A DNA stretch of 58,438 bases from contig JAEZLP010000009.1 of the NCBI GenBank assembly GCA_023415235.1, positions 1 through 58,438 on the forward strand, read 5' to 3'. The notes below the pieces were generated by a model. That model searched no databases. It had not been told where the DNA came from and worked only from the letters and a program-made list of their open reading frames with translations. Positions within the stretch are counted from its first letter, which is position 1; the number at the start of each line of letters is the position of its first letter. This stretch comes from Bacillota bacterium. GTDB lineage: Bacteria > Bacillota > Clostridia > Peptostreptococcales > Anaerovoracaceae. Positions 25,859 through 34,970 of this stretch are shown piece by piece. The position numbers and the translations under genes were made by a program.

Positions 25859-26584
25859 ATGCTCAGAATTGCAATTTGTGACGATGACATGCAGGAACTC
25901 GCTCGAATTTCCAATTTACTGAATCAATATCGGACGGAGAGAGAACCTGCTTTTAAATACGACGCATTTTCCAATGCAATAGAACTTTTGGAAGCGATGA
26001 AAAGAAATGCCTATCATATCCTGCTTCTGGATGTGCTGATGCCGGGACTCAACGGAATAGAAGCCGCTCACGAAATCCGCAGCTTTGATGAAGAGATAAA
26101 AATTATTTTTCTTACTTCTTCGAAGGAGTTCGCTGTGGAGAGCTATGCGGTTGACGCCCACTACTACATGCTTAAGCCCGGAACTGCGCAGAAGCTTTTC
26201 CCTATTCTGGACAAAATCTTTTTGGAGGAGCGGCGGGGGGAGGCTGCGCTGCAGATTAAAACGGCGTCCGGCTTTACGCGCATTCCTTATGGGAAAATTG
26301 AGTTTCTTGAGGTGTTCAGCAAAAAACTGCGGTTTCATCTTGCTGACGGCGATGTAAAAGAAATCTACGGCACTCTGTCAGATTTTGAAGATGATCTTCT
26401 TAACCGGGAAGAATTTATCAAGGTACACCGATCTTTCATTGTCAACATGGCTTACATTTTCTCATTAAATCCAAAGACACTGATTACCTGCGCCAAGCAG
26501 GAGGTTCCAATCTCCAGACTTTTATACGGACAGGTGAGAGAGGCCTATATGCAGCATCTGTTTGTGGAAAAAGGAGTGAAATGA
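25859..26584 (+). CDS. LytTR-type response regulator (AgrA-like)
   Basis: The 241-residue protein has a normal receiver domain (about 1-120: CDDD acidic cluster, LLLDVLMPGLNG with the phosphorylated Asp, FLTSS, MLKPG). A LytTR DNA-binding domain follows (about 135-238: IEFLEVFSKKLRFHL, then KVHRSFIVNMAYIFSL). It binds DNA as the output of the kinase encoded next. The ATG at 25859 has AAGGAG eight bases upstream. The stop overlaps the kinase start (ATGA). Such pairs commonly respond to peptide signals and control bacteriocin, virulence or lysis genes. Confidence 0.92.
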   Translation: MLRIAICDDDMQELARISNLLNQYRTEREPAFKYDAFSNAIELLEAMKRNAYHILLLDVLMPGLNGIEAAHEIRSFDEEIKIIFLTSSKEFAVESYAVDAHYYMLKPGTAQKLFPILDKIFLEERRGEAALQIKTASGFTRIPYGKIEFLEVFSKKLRFHLADGDVKEIYGTLSDFEDDLLNREEFIKVHRSFIVNMAYIFSLNPKTLITCAKQEVPISRLLYGQVREAYMQHLFVEKGVK

Positions 26585-27864
26585 TGGCGCAGATAATTGA
26601 AATCGCGAACTATGCGCTGCTTTTGGTTTATGGCTCGGTCATCGCTTTCAACTTCGCTGGTTATGAGAAAACAGCAAAAAACAGAAAAGCGATCGCTCTT
26701 TTAGTGCTTTTAATCCTGAGCCTGCAGCTAGCTTTCTATTTTTCTGTGGGATTGTTGACAACAGCAAGACTGTATCCACTGATTACCCATTTGCCGAGTG
26801 TTTTGTTTATTGAATGGTATCTAAAAAAACCCCGGTCTATCGCTATCGTCAGCGTCCTGACCGCCTATCTCTGCTGCCAGCCGCCCAACTGGCTCGGTCT
26901 GGCGATGAACTATTTCTGGGACAGCCCCTTCGCTTTTCCCATCAGCGACAGCATCGGGATTGTGATCATGTTTTTCCTCCTCAGGAGATTTGTTGCTTCT
27001 CCTGTCAATCAGGTGATGTCGTATTCCAAGCGGTCCCTGTATCTTTTTGGCTCGTTTCCGCTATGCTATTATTTATTTGATTATTCGACGACAATCTATA
27101 CCGGATACCTCTATACCGGCGCGAAGATCGTTGTTGAGTTTTTTCCCTCTGTCCTCTCCATGTTCTATATTGTCTTTATCATAGTCTACAGCGTCGAAAT
27201 GCAGCGACGAAACAAGCTGGAGCTGGATAATGCAATGCTGGCCGCACAATCGGAGCGTGCAAAAAATGAGATTTTTTCATTGCAGCAGGTACAAAAGCAA
27301 ACCGCGATTTACCGGCATGACATGCGTCACCACCTGTCTTTGCTCTACGGATTCCTTGAAAGCGGAGAAACCGATGCGGCAATGGAATACATCCGCCAGA
27401 CACAGGCCGATATCGACGGTATCGTGCCAGTCCGGTATTGTGAAAACAATACCGTCAACCTGATTCTATCGGCATTTGCCGCAAAAGCAGAACAGAAAGG
27501 CGTGGACCTGTCCATCGATGCAGCGCTGCCCGATACGCTGCCGTTTCCTGATACCGAGCTTTGCACGCTTCTCTCCAATGGATTGGAAAACGCCATTGCT
27601 GCCGCGGAAAAGGAACCGGAATCCATGCCTCGATCCGTGCGGCTGAATTGCAGATCCCATAAGGGCAACCTGCTGATCCTGATCGAGAACTCCTTCAGCG
27701 GAAACGTGGAAATGAAAAACGGCATACCGCAAGCCCGCGAAGAAGGTCATGGATATGGGACAAAGAGCATTACGATGCTTGCGGAAAAATATAATGGCTA
27801 TTATTCCTTCACCACGAAGGACGGGCTTTTCATATTGAAGGTTGTGCTGCCCATGGGAGTCTGA
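26581..27864 (+). CDS. GHKL-type sensor histidine kinase (AgrC-like)
   Basis: This 427-residue protein has about six N-terminal membrane helices (to about 205), a helical linker, the phosphorylation segment YRHDMRHHL (near 245), and a GHKL ATPase with the N box NGLENAIAAA and the glycine segment HGYGTKSI. It should phosphorylate the regulator encoded four bases upstream. No AgrD-like peptide gene or AgrB-like processing protease was found next to it, so the signal may be of another kind or encoded elsewhere. ATG at 26581 or 26584 could be used; GGAG precedes both. Confidence 0.9.
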   Translation: MMAQIIEIANYALLLVYGSVIAFNFAGYEKTAKNRKAIALLVLLILSLQLAFYFSVGLLTTARLYPLITHLPSVLFIEWYLKKPRSIAIVSVLTAYLCCQPPNWLGLAMNYFWDSPFAFPISDSIGIVIMFFLLRRFVASPVNQVMSYSKRSLYLFGSFPLCYYLFDYSTTIYTGYLYTGAKIVVEFFPSVLSMFYIVFIIVYSVEMQRRNKLELDNAMLAAQSERAKNEIFSLQQVQKQTAIYRHDMRHHLSLLYGFLESGETDAAMEYIRQTQADIDGIVPVRYCENNTVNLILSAFAAKAEQKGVDLSIDAALPDTLPFPDTELCTLLSNGLENAIAAAEKEPESMPRSVRLNCRSHKGNLLILIENSFSGNVEMKNGIPQAREEGHGYGTKSITMLAEKYNGYYSFTTKDGLFILKVVLPMGV

Positions 27865-27876
27865 CCAATTTCTGTT

Positions 27877-28323
27877 TCAGTTGGCCGCTTGGCCAACTTT
27901 TTCAAAGACAACAATCCCCGCGATCATTAAAGCCACACCAATCATTTTGCTCCATCCGAAGCAGATTTTCTCGGTGCCGAACAATCCGAAAAATTCAATT
28001 GCGCAGGAGATCACAAGCTGCGCGATTAAAATCAGCATCGTCGCATAGGCAGGCCCCAGGCTTGAGATGCTTTTTATCACTGTAAATGTAATAAATGCGC
28101 CGATGATGCCGCCGAATAAATACAATTTATTGCTTACGCTGAATACAGAAAGCAAATTCTCCTTTCCTGCAAAGAGCCATATACTGATGCTCGCAGCAAA
28201 AGCCGATAAATGCACCCAGCTGTTTGTCGCCCACATGTTCGACGAATCCATTACACGGGTGTTAAAAACACCCTGAACACTCATCAACAATCCAGCCAGC
28301 AATGCTAAAAGAATACCAACCAT
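27877..28323 (-). CDS. DMT-superfamily small transporter (YdcZ/DUF606)
   Basis: The 148-residue protein has five hydrophobic segments and matches the half-size DUF606 group of the DMT superfamily (GILLALLAGLLMSVQGVFNTRV at the start, SSLGPAYATMLILIAQLVISCAIEFFGLF in the second half). These proteins often work as dimers or pairs; only one copy is seen here. The substrate is unknown. The ATG at 28323 is preceded by GGAGG at a good distance. It lies after the terminator of the amidohydrolase operon and is probably separate from it. Confidence 0.85.
   Translation of the reverse strand: MVGILLALLAGLLMSVQGVFNTRVMDSSNMWATNSWVHLSAFAASISIWLFAGKENLLSVFSVSNKLYLFGGIIGAFITFTVIKSISSLGPAYATMLILIAQLVISCAIEFFGLFGTEKICFGWSKMIGVALMIAGIVVFEKVGQAAN
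27879..27902 (+). terminator. Terminator of the two-component operon, inside the end of the convergent transporter gene
   Basis: AGTTGGCC-GCTT-GGCCAACT followed by TTTT. The stem also encodes the last residues of the YdcZ-like protein on the other strand. Confidence 0.8.
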
Positions 28324-28424
28324 ACTTACCCTCCTAAAATGTAATCAAGGTTAGTATTCCTTAAAAGCTCAAACAAAAACAACTCATTTGCCACTTCTTC
28401 ATAGAGTATTTTCTTGTCTACAGC

Positions 28425-28457
28425 CAAAAAACAAGAGCGCCTCACATTGAGACACTC
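28425..28457 (-). terminator. Terminator of the amidohydrolase operon
   Basis: On the minus strand GAGTGTCTCA-ATG-TGAGGCGCTC (8 of 10 pairs) is followed by TTGTTTTTTG. It lies 30 bases after the DUF3237 gene. Confidence 0.8.
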
Positions 28458-28486
28458 CTGCTATTTATGCTATTTATTTCACCATA

Positions 28487-28930
28487 TCACATTTCATACA
28501 CTGCAAAGTGCAGCATTCTCCAGTTGTCAATGATACCGTCACATACAAACAGCTTGTTTTCCAGCCATTTATAATTGGAATCTCCAACATCGAATCGTAC
28601 AGTACCCTTGTAATAGTACTTGCTGGGATCGACGGTTTCTCCGGCTGCTATCCTGTCCTCCAGCTCCTGAGGCAGGTTCAGATATGCATCAAGCTCCATA
28701 AAAATGGTTGCGCCGTCATCTGTAACAAGAACCTGTGGCGCATGGATGTAATTCACTCCATTTTCAGGCGTGTAGGTTATGCAAAGGCCCAGAGGCAGCA
28801 CCTTGCCCTTTATTCTATCCCCCTCAAATAAACCTTCACCCGGCAAGGATAATAACAAATTCCCGCGGGACGTACCGGATATTAATATATCATCAACCTG
28901 TTTCAGCTGCAGGTCAAAAACCTTTATCAT
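28487..28930 (-). CDS. DUF3237-family protein
   Basis: The 147-residue protein has the DUF3237 pattern: GTSRGNLLLSLPGEGLFEGDRIKGKVLPLG at the N-terminal half, and KGTVRFDVGDSNYKWLENKLFVCDG near residues 108-132. The family has a lipocalin- or allene-oxide-cyclase-like barrel and is often encoded with catabolic enzymes; its activity is not established. The start overlaps the stop of the preceding amidohydrolase by four bases, so it is translationally coupled to it. This suggests it acts on the same substrate or product. Confidence 0.85.
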   Translation of the reverse strand: MIKVFDLQLKQVDDILISGTSRGNLLLSLPGEGLFEGDRIKGKVLPLGLCITYTPENGVNYIHAPQVLVTDDGATIFMELDAYLNLPQELEDRIAAGETVDPSKYYYKGTVRFDVGDSNYKWLENKLFVCDGIIDNWRMLHFAVYEM

Positions 28931-30603
28931 AGACTTCCTCTAATCACTTTTCCATCAAATATTACGATTTCTGTCTTAATATCTTTAATTTTGTTTACAG
29001 GAACATCGAACAAATCCTTGTTTACAATTATCATGTTAGCAAGCTTTCCCTCTTCCAGAGATCCCATAATACTTTCCCAATGAATCTGCCTTGCGCTCTC
29101 CATAGTATAGCCATTGAGAAGAGTAGACAAGCTGAGTCTGGCAGATTCATCAGGTCTCATAGAATCCGGGTACTTTTCTGGGTTAAGGGGAAATTCCGGA
29201 TCGATTCTCGTAGCTGAAACCTGCATGCCGAAGAACGGATAGGCTCTGTGGAGTTCATATCCTGTTACAACATCAGATGAAAAAGCAACATGGGCTCCGC
29301 TTTTCATTATCTCGTTAAAGCGGTACATCCTTCGCCATTTCTCCTCTGTGTAATAGTTCATAGCTTCTTCGCCGAAGTAACCGCCTGCCCAGTGGCATGA
29401 CCAGTTAATAAATATTCCAAGCTTTGCAGGTCGCAGTGCGTCCGATGGATCAACTATTTCACAATGTGCAAAGACTGGCTGGCAGACCCATGGCTCTCCG
29501 TTAGCCTTTGCCCGTGCCTGAGCCGCTTCAACCACATCGCAGGCAACTCTGAAAGCCCTATCGCCTACAATATGGATATGCAGGTCAAGACCTTCCCTGT
29601 TGCAAAGCAAAAAACATTTGGTCAGCTCCTCGGTCTCCATCATAATTTTGCCGAAATTGCCAGGATCATTGATATGCTCATGAAGTGAGGCCGAATTGCC
29701 GCTTTCATTGGTTCCGTCCAGAAACAACTTCATGGTGTTAATTTTGATATGCTCGGATGTGTAACGCTTTTGGTACTCTCTAAGCGTCGCAATCTTTTCC
29801 GGCAGATCCTCATAGCTCCAGAACCGGACCATGCCGTCATAATAGCAAGGAAGCTTTCCGGCCTGATCCATCTCATAAATAGATCTGATTTGAGCGTCAT
29901 TTTCAATGAAGCCGTCAGCGATCGCTGTGATACCGCTATCCCCGAGAAAGTCAAAAAATCCCTTGAGAGATTCCGGTGTAAGATCTTCAGGAGGGCGCCA
30001 ATTAAGGGCATTCCACATATTGTCGGCAAACTTCTCCCAAGCAAATTCTCTGACCCAGCCCGTCGGATTCCCTTCCGCATCCCTGACAAAGGTTTCAAGG
30101 GGGCCCGGGTCCGGTGTGCTTTTATCTACGCCCAGAAGCTCCAGCATTTTCGTATTGATCCAGCAAAGATGCTCGCCAAAGTCCTGCATCAGCACCGGAC
30201 GATCGGATATAGCCGCATCTAACAACTCACTGTTGGGGCCGTTCTTGTCAAACATGCTCGTCGGATAATATTCAAAGTACAAAAATGGATACTTTTCTCT
30301 CGGATGATCTTCACCGTACTTTTTTACAAATGCTAAAACTTCATCAACGTCATTTGTCCATGGAAGCCGTATATGCCACATACTTTTTGTTACCCAACCG
30401 GGATGAATGTGGCTGTCGATAAAACCGGGGAGCAGTGTCCTGCCCCCGATATCATACGCCTTCTCAATGTTGAATTTTGATAAATTCACATCTCTTTCGT
30501 TTCCCACAAAGAGAATGTGTTTCTTTTCGTAGATAATACAGTCGGCCTTTGGCATGGCCTTGTTGGATGTGTATATATTTGCGTTCTTAATAAGTGTTGA
30601 CAT
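28927..30603 (-). CDS. Metal-dependent amidohydrolase, YtcJ-like (second of two)
   Basis: The 558-residue enzyme has the amidohydrolase-3 layout: a small beta domain at both ends (INNANIYT-type start, LEEGKLANMIIV near the end) around a barrel with the metal site motif DSHIHPGW near residue 65. The motifs HIHIVGD and FSSDVVTGYELH follow. Such enzymes hydrolyse formamides, N-acyl amino acids or exoenzyme-type amide substrates; which one is unknown. The ATG at 30603 has TGGAG upstream. It lies 13 bases after the permease gene and overlaps the DUF3237 gene, inside one four-gene operon. Confidence 0.88.
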   Translation of the reverse strand: MSTLIKNANIYTSNKAMPKADCIIYEKKHILFVGNERDVNLSKFNIEKAYDIGGRTLLPGFIDSHIHPGWVTKSMWHIRLPWTNDVDEVLAFVKKYGEDHPREKYPFLYFEYYPTSMFDKNGPNSELLDAAISDRPVLMQDFGEHLCWINTKMLELLGVDKSTPDPGPLETFVRDAEGNPTGWVREFAWEKFADNMWNALNWRPPEDLTPESLKGFFDFLGDSGITAIADGFIENDAQIRSIYEMDQAGKLPCYYDGMVRFWSYEDLPEKIATLREYQKRYTSEHIKINTMKLFLDGTNESGNSASLHEHINDPGNFGKIMMETEELTKCFLLCNREGLDLHIHIVGDRAFRVACDVVEAAQARAKANGEPWVCQPVFAHCEIVDPSDALRPAKLGIFINWSCHWAGGYFGEEAMNYYTEEKWRRMYRFNEIMKSGAHVAFSSDVVTGYELHRAYPFFGMQVSATRIDPEFPLNPEKYPDSMRPDESARLSLSTLLNGYTMESARQIHWESIMGSLEEGKLANMIIVNKDLFDVPVNKIKDIKTEIVIFDGKVIRGSL

Positions 30604-30616
30604 TGCTTTCTCCAGA

Positions 30617-31987
30617 CTACAATTCAAGTTCAGGCGGCATCTCCTTGAAGCCCTTTGTCTTGATTGCGAGGAATACGATACCAAGCGCAAGCCATGAGAA
30701 GCCAACAATCTTTGCTGTTGTAGACAGGCTCAGCCAGAGAAATACGCATACTGCAATTGCAACAACGGGAAGGATGACATACTTGAATACGGCTGCGCCG
30801 CCTCTCTCCTTGTCTCTCACCCAGTATCTGAAGATGACACAGGCATTTGTAAAGATAAACCCTGTGATAGCGCCGAAACTTACCAGTGCGTAAGCGCTTG
30901 CAAGACTGCCTTGGAATAGCAGCGCACTAAAGCTGATTATTGCTGAAAGCAGTACGTTTCTTGACGGTGTTTGGAATCTCGGATGAACATATCCAAAGAA
31001 TTGTTTTGGAATAAAACCATCACGGCCCATTCCGAGCAGTATTCTGGAAGTTGCACCCTGACCTGCTATGCAGCATCCGAGACAAGCAAGCGTATTGATG
31101 CCTACGAATATGGCATTAATCCAGCCTATTCCAATATGAACGGTATACTCGGCAAATGCGGTATCAACTGACTGAAGCTGACCTGCTGCCTCTGCCCAAG
31201 GCCAGCCAATTTGCATCAGATATCCTGTAATGAAGAACTCGATTGCAGCCCCGATACAGATAATCAGAACTGCCTTAGGCATTGTTTTCTCAGGTTCAAT
31301 CGTTTCTTCCGAATAAGTTGTTACCGAGTCAAAACCAACGAAGCATACAGCCATAATTGCTGCGCCTGTCAAGAGGCTGTTGGCATTGAAGGTTTCAGGA
31401 TTATACATGGCATTCATGGTAAGCAGAGTGCCTTCCCCGCCGCCGCCGGTAACAAAACTAATAATAAAGCCTAATGTGATTACCAGAAATATGATGGGAG
31501 CTACAACGTTAATGTTGTTTACAAATGACGATACGCCGATTCCTACATAGTTGCATACCCCGCAAAACACAATAGAAATTATAATCCAGATCCAGACAGG
31601 AACCGCGGGAATCATTATATTCAGATATAAACCGCAAGAAACATAGCAGGCCATTGGCAACAGAAAATAGTCCAGCATCATGGTCCAGCCTGACACAAAT
31701 CCAACCTTTGAGCCGATCGATTTGCTTACATAGCTGTAAACTGACCCTGCTACAGGGTATCTTCTGCACATTTTTGCGTAGCTGAGCGCAGTGAGTACCA
31801 TAGACAGTCCGGCTACTACCAACGCAAGGGGAAAGTGTCCATTTGTGATGTCATTGATGATACCGTAGTAAATCAATACACATGCTGGGCACAGGTAAGC
31901 CAGCCCCTGGCATACCAGCGTAGGCAGTTTCAGAACTCGTTTCAATTCAGGACTTTCAGTGGGTGTTACATTGACATTTTCGGACAT
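30617..31987 (-). CDS. APC-superfamily amino acid permease
   Basis: The 456-residue protein has about twelve membrane helices and APC motifs (LCPACVLIYYGIINDITNGHFPLA near the start, FVGFDSVTTYSEETIEPEKTMPKA near residue 225). That glutamate-rich motif is typical of amino-acid/polyamine importers. It sits between two YtcJ-like amidohydrolases, 41 bases after one and 13 bases before the other. It is probably the importer for their substrate or an exporter of the product. The ATG at 31987 follows AAGGAGGAG. Confidence 0.9.
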   Translation of the reverse strand: MSENVNVTPTESPELKRVLKLPTLVCQGLAYLCPACVLIYYGIINDITNGHFPLALVVAGLSMVLTALSYAKMCRRYPVAGSVYSYVSKSIGSKVGFVSGWTMMLDYFLLPMACYVSCGLYLNIMIPAVPVWIWIIISIVFCGVCNYVGIGVSSFVNNINVVAPIIFLVITLGFIISFVTGGGGEGTLLTMNAMYNPETFNANSLLTGAAIMAVCFVGFDSVTTYSEETIEPEKTMPKAVLIICIGAAIEFFITGYLMQIGWPWAEAAGQLQSVDTAFAEYTVHIGIGWINAIFVGINTLACLGCCIAGQGATSRILLGMGRDGFIPKQFFGYVHPRFQTPSRNVLLSAIISFSALLFQGSLASAYALVSFGAITGFIFTNACVIFRYWVRDKERGGAAVFKYVILPVVAIAVCVFLWLSLSTTAKIVGFSWLALGIVFLAIKTKGFKEMPPELEL

Positions 31988-32028
31988 ACCATACTCCTCC
32001 TTAAAAGAAATAATAACTGCGTGGCTGA

Positions 32029-33726
32029 TTAATCGGCCTTTTCATAAACCACTTTTCCTTTAAAAATTGTTTTCATGACGTTAACTTTATATATTTCCTC
32101 AACTGGAATTGCTTCCAGATTTGAGTCAAGTATTACGAGCTCCGCCGACTTACCTTCCTCTATGCTGCCTGTATAGCTATCCATATTCATCTGGTACGCG
32201 CCGTTTATTGTAATGCTCTGTATTGCCTCTTCCAGACTTGCCGGTTTCTCGTCGCCAAGGATTTTCCCTCTGTACTGTTCATAGTCCAGCGCCTCAGGGA
32301 AAACGCTTCTAGTCATAGCGCACTGTATTTCATGGAATGGGTTTGGCGGCGGTGTAACGGGAAAATCAGTTCCGAAGGCTACTCTTACCCCGCTTTGCAA
32401 TAATATGCGGTACGGGTAACATCTTCGGGCTCTCTCTTCTCCAATCAGGGAAACCATGGCATTGATATCGGAATCATAAACCATCCAGCGCGGCTGACAG
32501 TTTGCTATGATTCCGGCCTCGCCCATGGTGCGGGCGTCTTCTTCATCCATGAGCATCAGATGGGCGATAACATTTCTCTTTTCTATGCCGGTATTTTTTT
32601 GCCCCTGGGCCAGGCAATTGACAGCCTGCTTGACAGAAGCATCGCCCATGGCATGGATATGCAAATCGAAGTCCGCTTGAAGGGCCTTCTCAATGGTCGC
32701 TGTCAGAATATCATCCTTCCAGTAGCCCGAGCCCCTGTACCCCGGTTCAAGTCCGCATGCCTCAATAAAGCGATCCGCATAAGGTTCCGTAAAGGCAAAA
32801 TCGGAACCCTCTGTAAAAATTTTTATTGTATCGATTCTGAAGTCTTCTTCGATATTGTCGCTGCCTTTTCTGGCTGCGTATTTGACCATCTCATTATCGT
32901 GATTTGAGGGGGAAACCATGTAAACGCCTCTGACTCTGACGGTAAGCTCTCCATTGCGGGCAAGACTCTTATAGGCCTCTCTGGCATTGTCGGAATACAT
33001 ACAGTCCTGAACCATGGTGACGCCGTACCTGTTGGCATCCACCCGCTGATAAATCCTAAAGGATTCCATATATTTTTCCGGGGTAAAATCATAGCCGGGC
33101 ACGCGCGACTTGATTAATTCCATAGCCTCCGGCTCCGAAAAAACGCCGGCAGGATAACCGTCCGCCTCTCTGTATATGGTGCCAGCCACGGGATCAGGAC
33201 AGCTCGCATCCAATCCCGCAAGCTCCAGAGCTTTTGTATTCACCCAGAGATTATGCTGGCAAAATGACTCAAGAACGACCGGCCTGTCGTTGCATACTCT
33301 GTCGATATCATGTCTGGTCGGCATTGTGGAATCGGTATAATTTGATTTTACCCAACCAATTCCTTTAATGATTTCATCGTCGTTATGTTTATGTACATAT
33401 TCGGCAAGCTTTTGGGTGTACCGGTCGGTTATTTCCTGCGGCTTCTGTCCTTCCTGAAGATATATTCCGAAGAGGTTACATCCAACGTATAGCGATGATG
33501 CGATTGCCGGATGACAGTGCGCATCGCACATACCGGGCATAATTGTGCTGCCGCCGCAATCAATTACCTTTGTGTTGTCTGAAATGTATTCAGCCATATC
33601 TTCATCAGACCCAACCTTTATGATCCGTCCGTTTCGTATTGCAATGGCTGTTCCGTTTATGCGTTTTCCGTCTAAAGCTACAGATAGGATGCTCCCGTTT
33701 TTCAGAACCAGGTCTGCTCTGCCCAT
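32029..33726 (-). CDS. Metal-dependent amidohydrolase, YtcJ-like (first of two)
   Basis: The 565-residue protein is an amidohydrolase-3 enzyme: DAHCHPAI metal motif near residue 68, DLHIHAMGDASVKQAV, VRVAFGTDFPVTPPPNPFHEI and GSIEEGKSAELVILD near the end. It is clearly related to the second amidohydrolase (28927-30603) but diverged, so the two may act on different parts or forms of one compound. As the first gene of the four-gene minus-strand operon, it follows a 14-bp inverted repeat that could be its operator. The start ATG at 33726 has GAGGTG nine bases upstream. Confidence 0.88.
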   Translation of the reverse strand: MGRADLVLKNGSILSVALDGKRINGTAIAIRNGRIIKVGSDEDMAEYISDNTKVIDCGGSTIMPGMCDAHCHPAIASSLYVGCNLFGIYLQEGQKPQEITDRYTQKLAEYVHKHNDDEIIKGIGWVKSNYTDSTMPTRHDIDRVCNDRPVVLESFCQHNLWVNTKALELAGLDASCPDPVAGTIYREADGYPAGVFSEPEAMELIKSRVPGYDFTPEKYMESFRIYQRVDANRYGVTMVQDCMYSDNAREAYKSLARNGELTVRVRGVYMVSPSNHDNEMVKYAARKGSDNIEEDFRIDTIKIFTEGSDFAFTEPYADRFIEACGLEPGYRGSGYWKDDILTATIEKALQADFDLHIHAMGDASVKQAVNCLAQGQKNTGIEKRNVIAHLMLMDEEDARTMGEAGIIANCQPRWMVYDSDINAMVSLIGEERARRCYPYRILLQSGVRVAFGTDFPVTPPPNPFHEIQCAMTRSVFPEALDYEQYRGKILGDEKPASLEEAIQSITINGAYQMNMDSYTGSIEEGKSAELVILDSNLEAIPVEEIYKVNVMKTIFKGKVVYEKAD

Positions 33727-33758
33727 AATGAATCACCTCTAAATTTTCAGAAAAGTCA

Positions 33759-33792
33759 AATTGCACCTTTAGTTTAATCTAAAGGTGCAATT
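33759..33792. promoter_or_regulatory. Perfect inverted repeat ahead of the amidohydrolase operon
   Basis: AATTGCACCTTTAG (33759-33772), a six-base loop, and its exact complement (33779-33792). It lies 33 bases upstream of the amidohydrolase start and 58 bases after the araC-like stop. It could be an operator, or a terminator of the araC-like gene; the T content after it is only moderate. Confidence 0.6.
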
Positions 33793-33850
33793 CAAAGCAA
33801 TGTTATATTATTGTTCTTTTTTATGACAGCAACACGAAATCAACAACATT

Positions 33851-34804
33851 TTATTTAAAAAACAAGTTAATATAGTGCTCAACCAGTAAGTTATCCACGA
33901 TTGTTCTGGCTATTGACGGATCGTAATATACCATGTTGCTCGCGGAATGCTTTATATATTTTTCCCGGAACTGCTTCGGTGTACACCGATACCACTTCTT
34001 GAAAGCCTTGTAATAATACTGCGGATCCGAAAAACCGCACTTCTCTGAAATTTCAATAATGGTATCGTTCGTATTTATTAGATACCATTCAGAGCGGTTT
34101 GCTCTGTAATATGACAACATCTGCCTGAAGCCTATGGAGTTTTTGCGCATATATTCCGACAGATACCCGACAGAAACTCCGATGTGCCTGGCAACGTTCT
34201 CTAAAGTCAGCTTTTCTGAAAGATGCTGATTCATATAAGCGGCGATCTGTTCGTTTCTGCTCAATACTGCCTCATCGGCTTCAAGCTTTCTTGTATGGAA
34301 AAAATAGATATTGAAATGTTTAACGAAAAGGTCCACTAAAGATTCCACAACGCTTTCAATTCCAGCGGTTTTTGAGGCAATATCATCGTCAAGTATCATC
34401 TTAAGCAGGGCGATAAGCTTACCTCGAAGATTGTCATGGTATATGGTGGGATATTTCATGGTGGATTCTGCGCAGCCTTCACATACGAAAAGGGTATATT
34501 GGATATTAGGGTATTTATCTTTAAATCGCATCAAATCAATATAAAAAGAAGCACACACATTATATTCGTTACTATATAAATAGTACGCATCCTTATCCAC
34601 GGAAACATACTCACCCTCATTTAACGTGAATTCCTCATAAGCATAAGCAAACTTCACAGACCCGCTCAGACAGAAGATTATCTCAAGCATACCGGCCTCG
34701 TGCATATTAAGAGGCTTATCCTTGACAGAGTAAACACTGATACTCAGAGGAGTATTCCCGATTTGCCTGATATGCTTTTGATTTTTATCCAGCACCTTGC
34801 TCAT
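33851..34804 (-). CDS. AraC-family transcriptional regulator
   Basis: The 317-residue protein has an N-terminal cupin-like sensing domain (about 20-150: MHEAGMLEIIFCLSGSVKFAY). Its C-terminal AraC DNA-binding domain (about 200-295) has two helix-turn-helix units: LTLENVARHIGVSVGYLSEYMRK and TIIEISEKCGFSDPQYYYKAFKKWY. About 20 further residues follow the DNA-binding domain. It lies just upstream of the amidohydrolase operon on the same strand and is the obvious candidate activator of that operon, the neighbouring permease, or both. Confidence 0.9.
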   Translation of the reverse strand: MSKVLDKNQKHIRQIGNTPLSISVYSVKDKPLNMHEAGMLEIIFCLSGSVKFAYAYEEFTLNEGEYVSVDKDAYYLYSNEYNVCASFYIDLMRFKDKYPNIQYTLFVCEGCAESTMKYPTIYHDNLRGKLIALLKMILDDDIASKTAGIESVVESLVDLFVKHFNIYFFHTRKLEADEAVLSRNEQIAAYMNQHLSEKLTLENVARHIGVSVGYLSEYMRKNSIGFRQMLSYYRANRSEWYLINTNDTIIEISEKCGFSDPQYYYKAFKKWYRCTPKQFREKYIKHSASNMVYYDPSIARTIVDNLLVEHYINLFFK

Positions 34805-34913
34805 TTTCCTGCTCCGTATATTTTCTATTATAATGGCTCTTAAATATTACCACAAAAGAGATTCCCGTGAAAGACCGGGTGAAAAGTCTGGAGATAGCAG
34901 AATCAAAATAAAT

Positions 34914-34949
34914 AACGGGGATGTTCAACGCGTGATGAACATCCCCGTT
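34914..34949 (-). terminator. Terminator after the second permease gene
   Basis: A perfect 14-bp stem (34914-34927 with 34936-34949) followed on the minus strand by a T-rich tail (ATTTATTTTG). Confidence 0.82.
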
Positions 34950-34970
34950 CCACTTGATTACTTGGCTTGA

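Noticed and set aside
34311..34544. Plus-strand open frame inside the araC-like gene
   Set aside because: Antisense shadow of a well-conserved regulator, with no ribosome-binding site.
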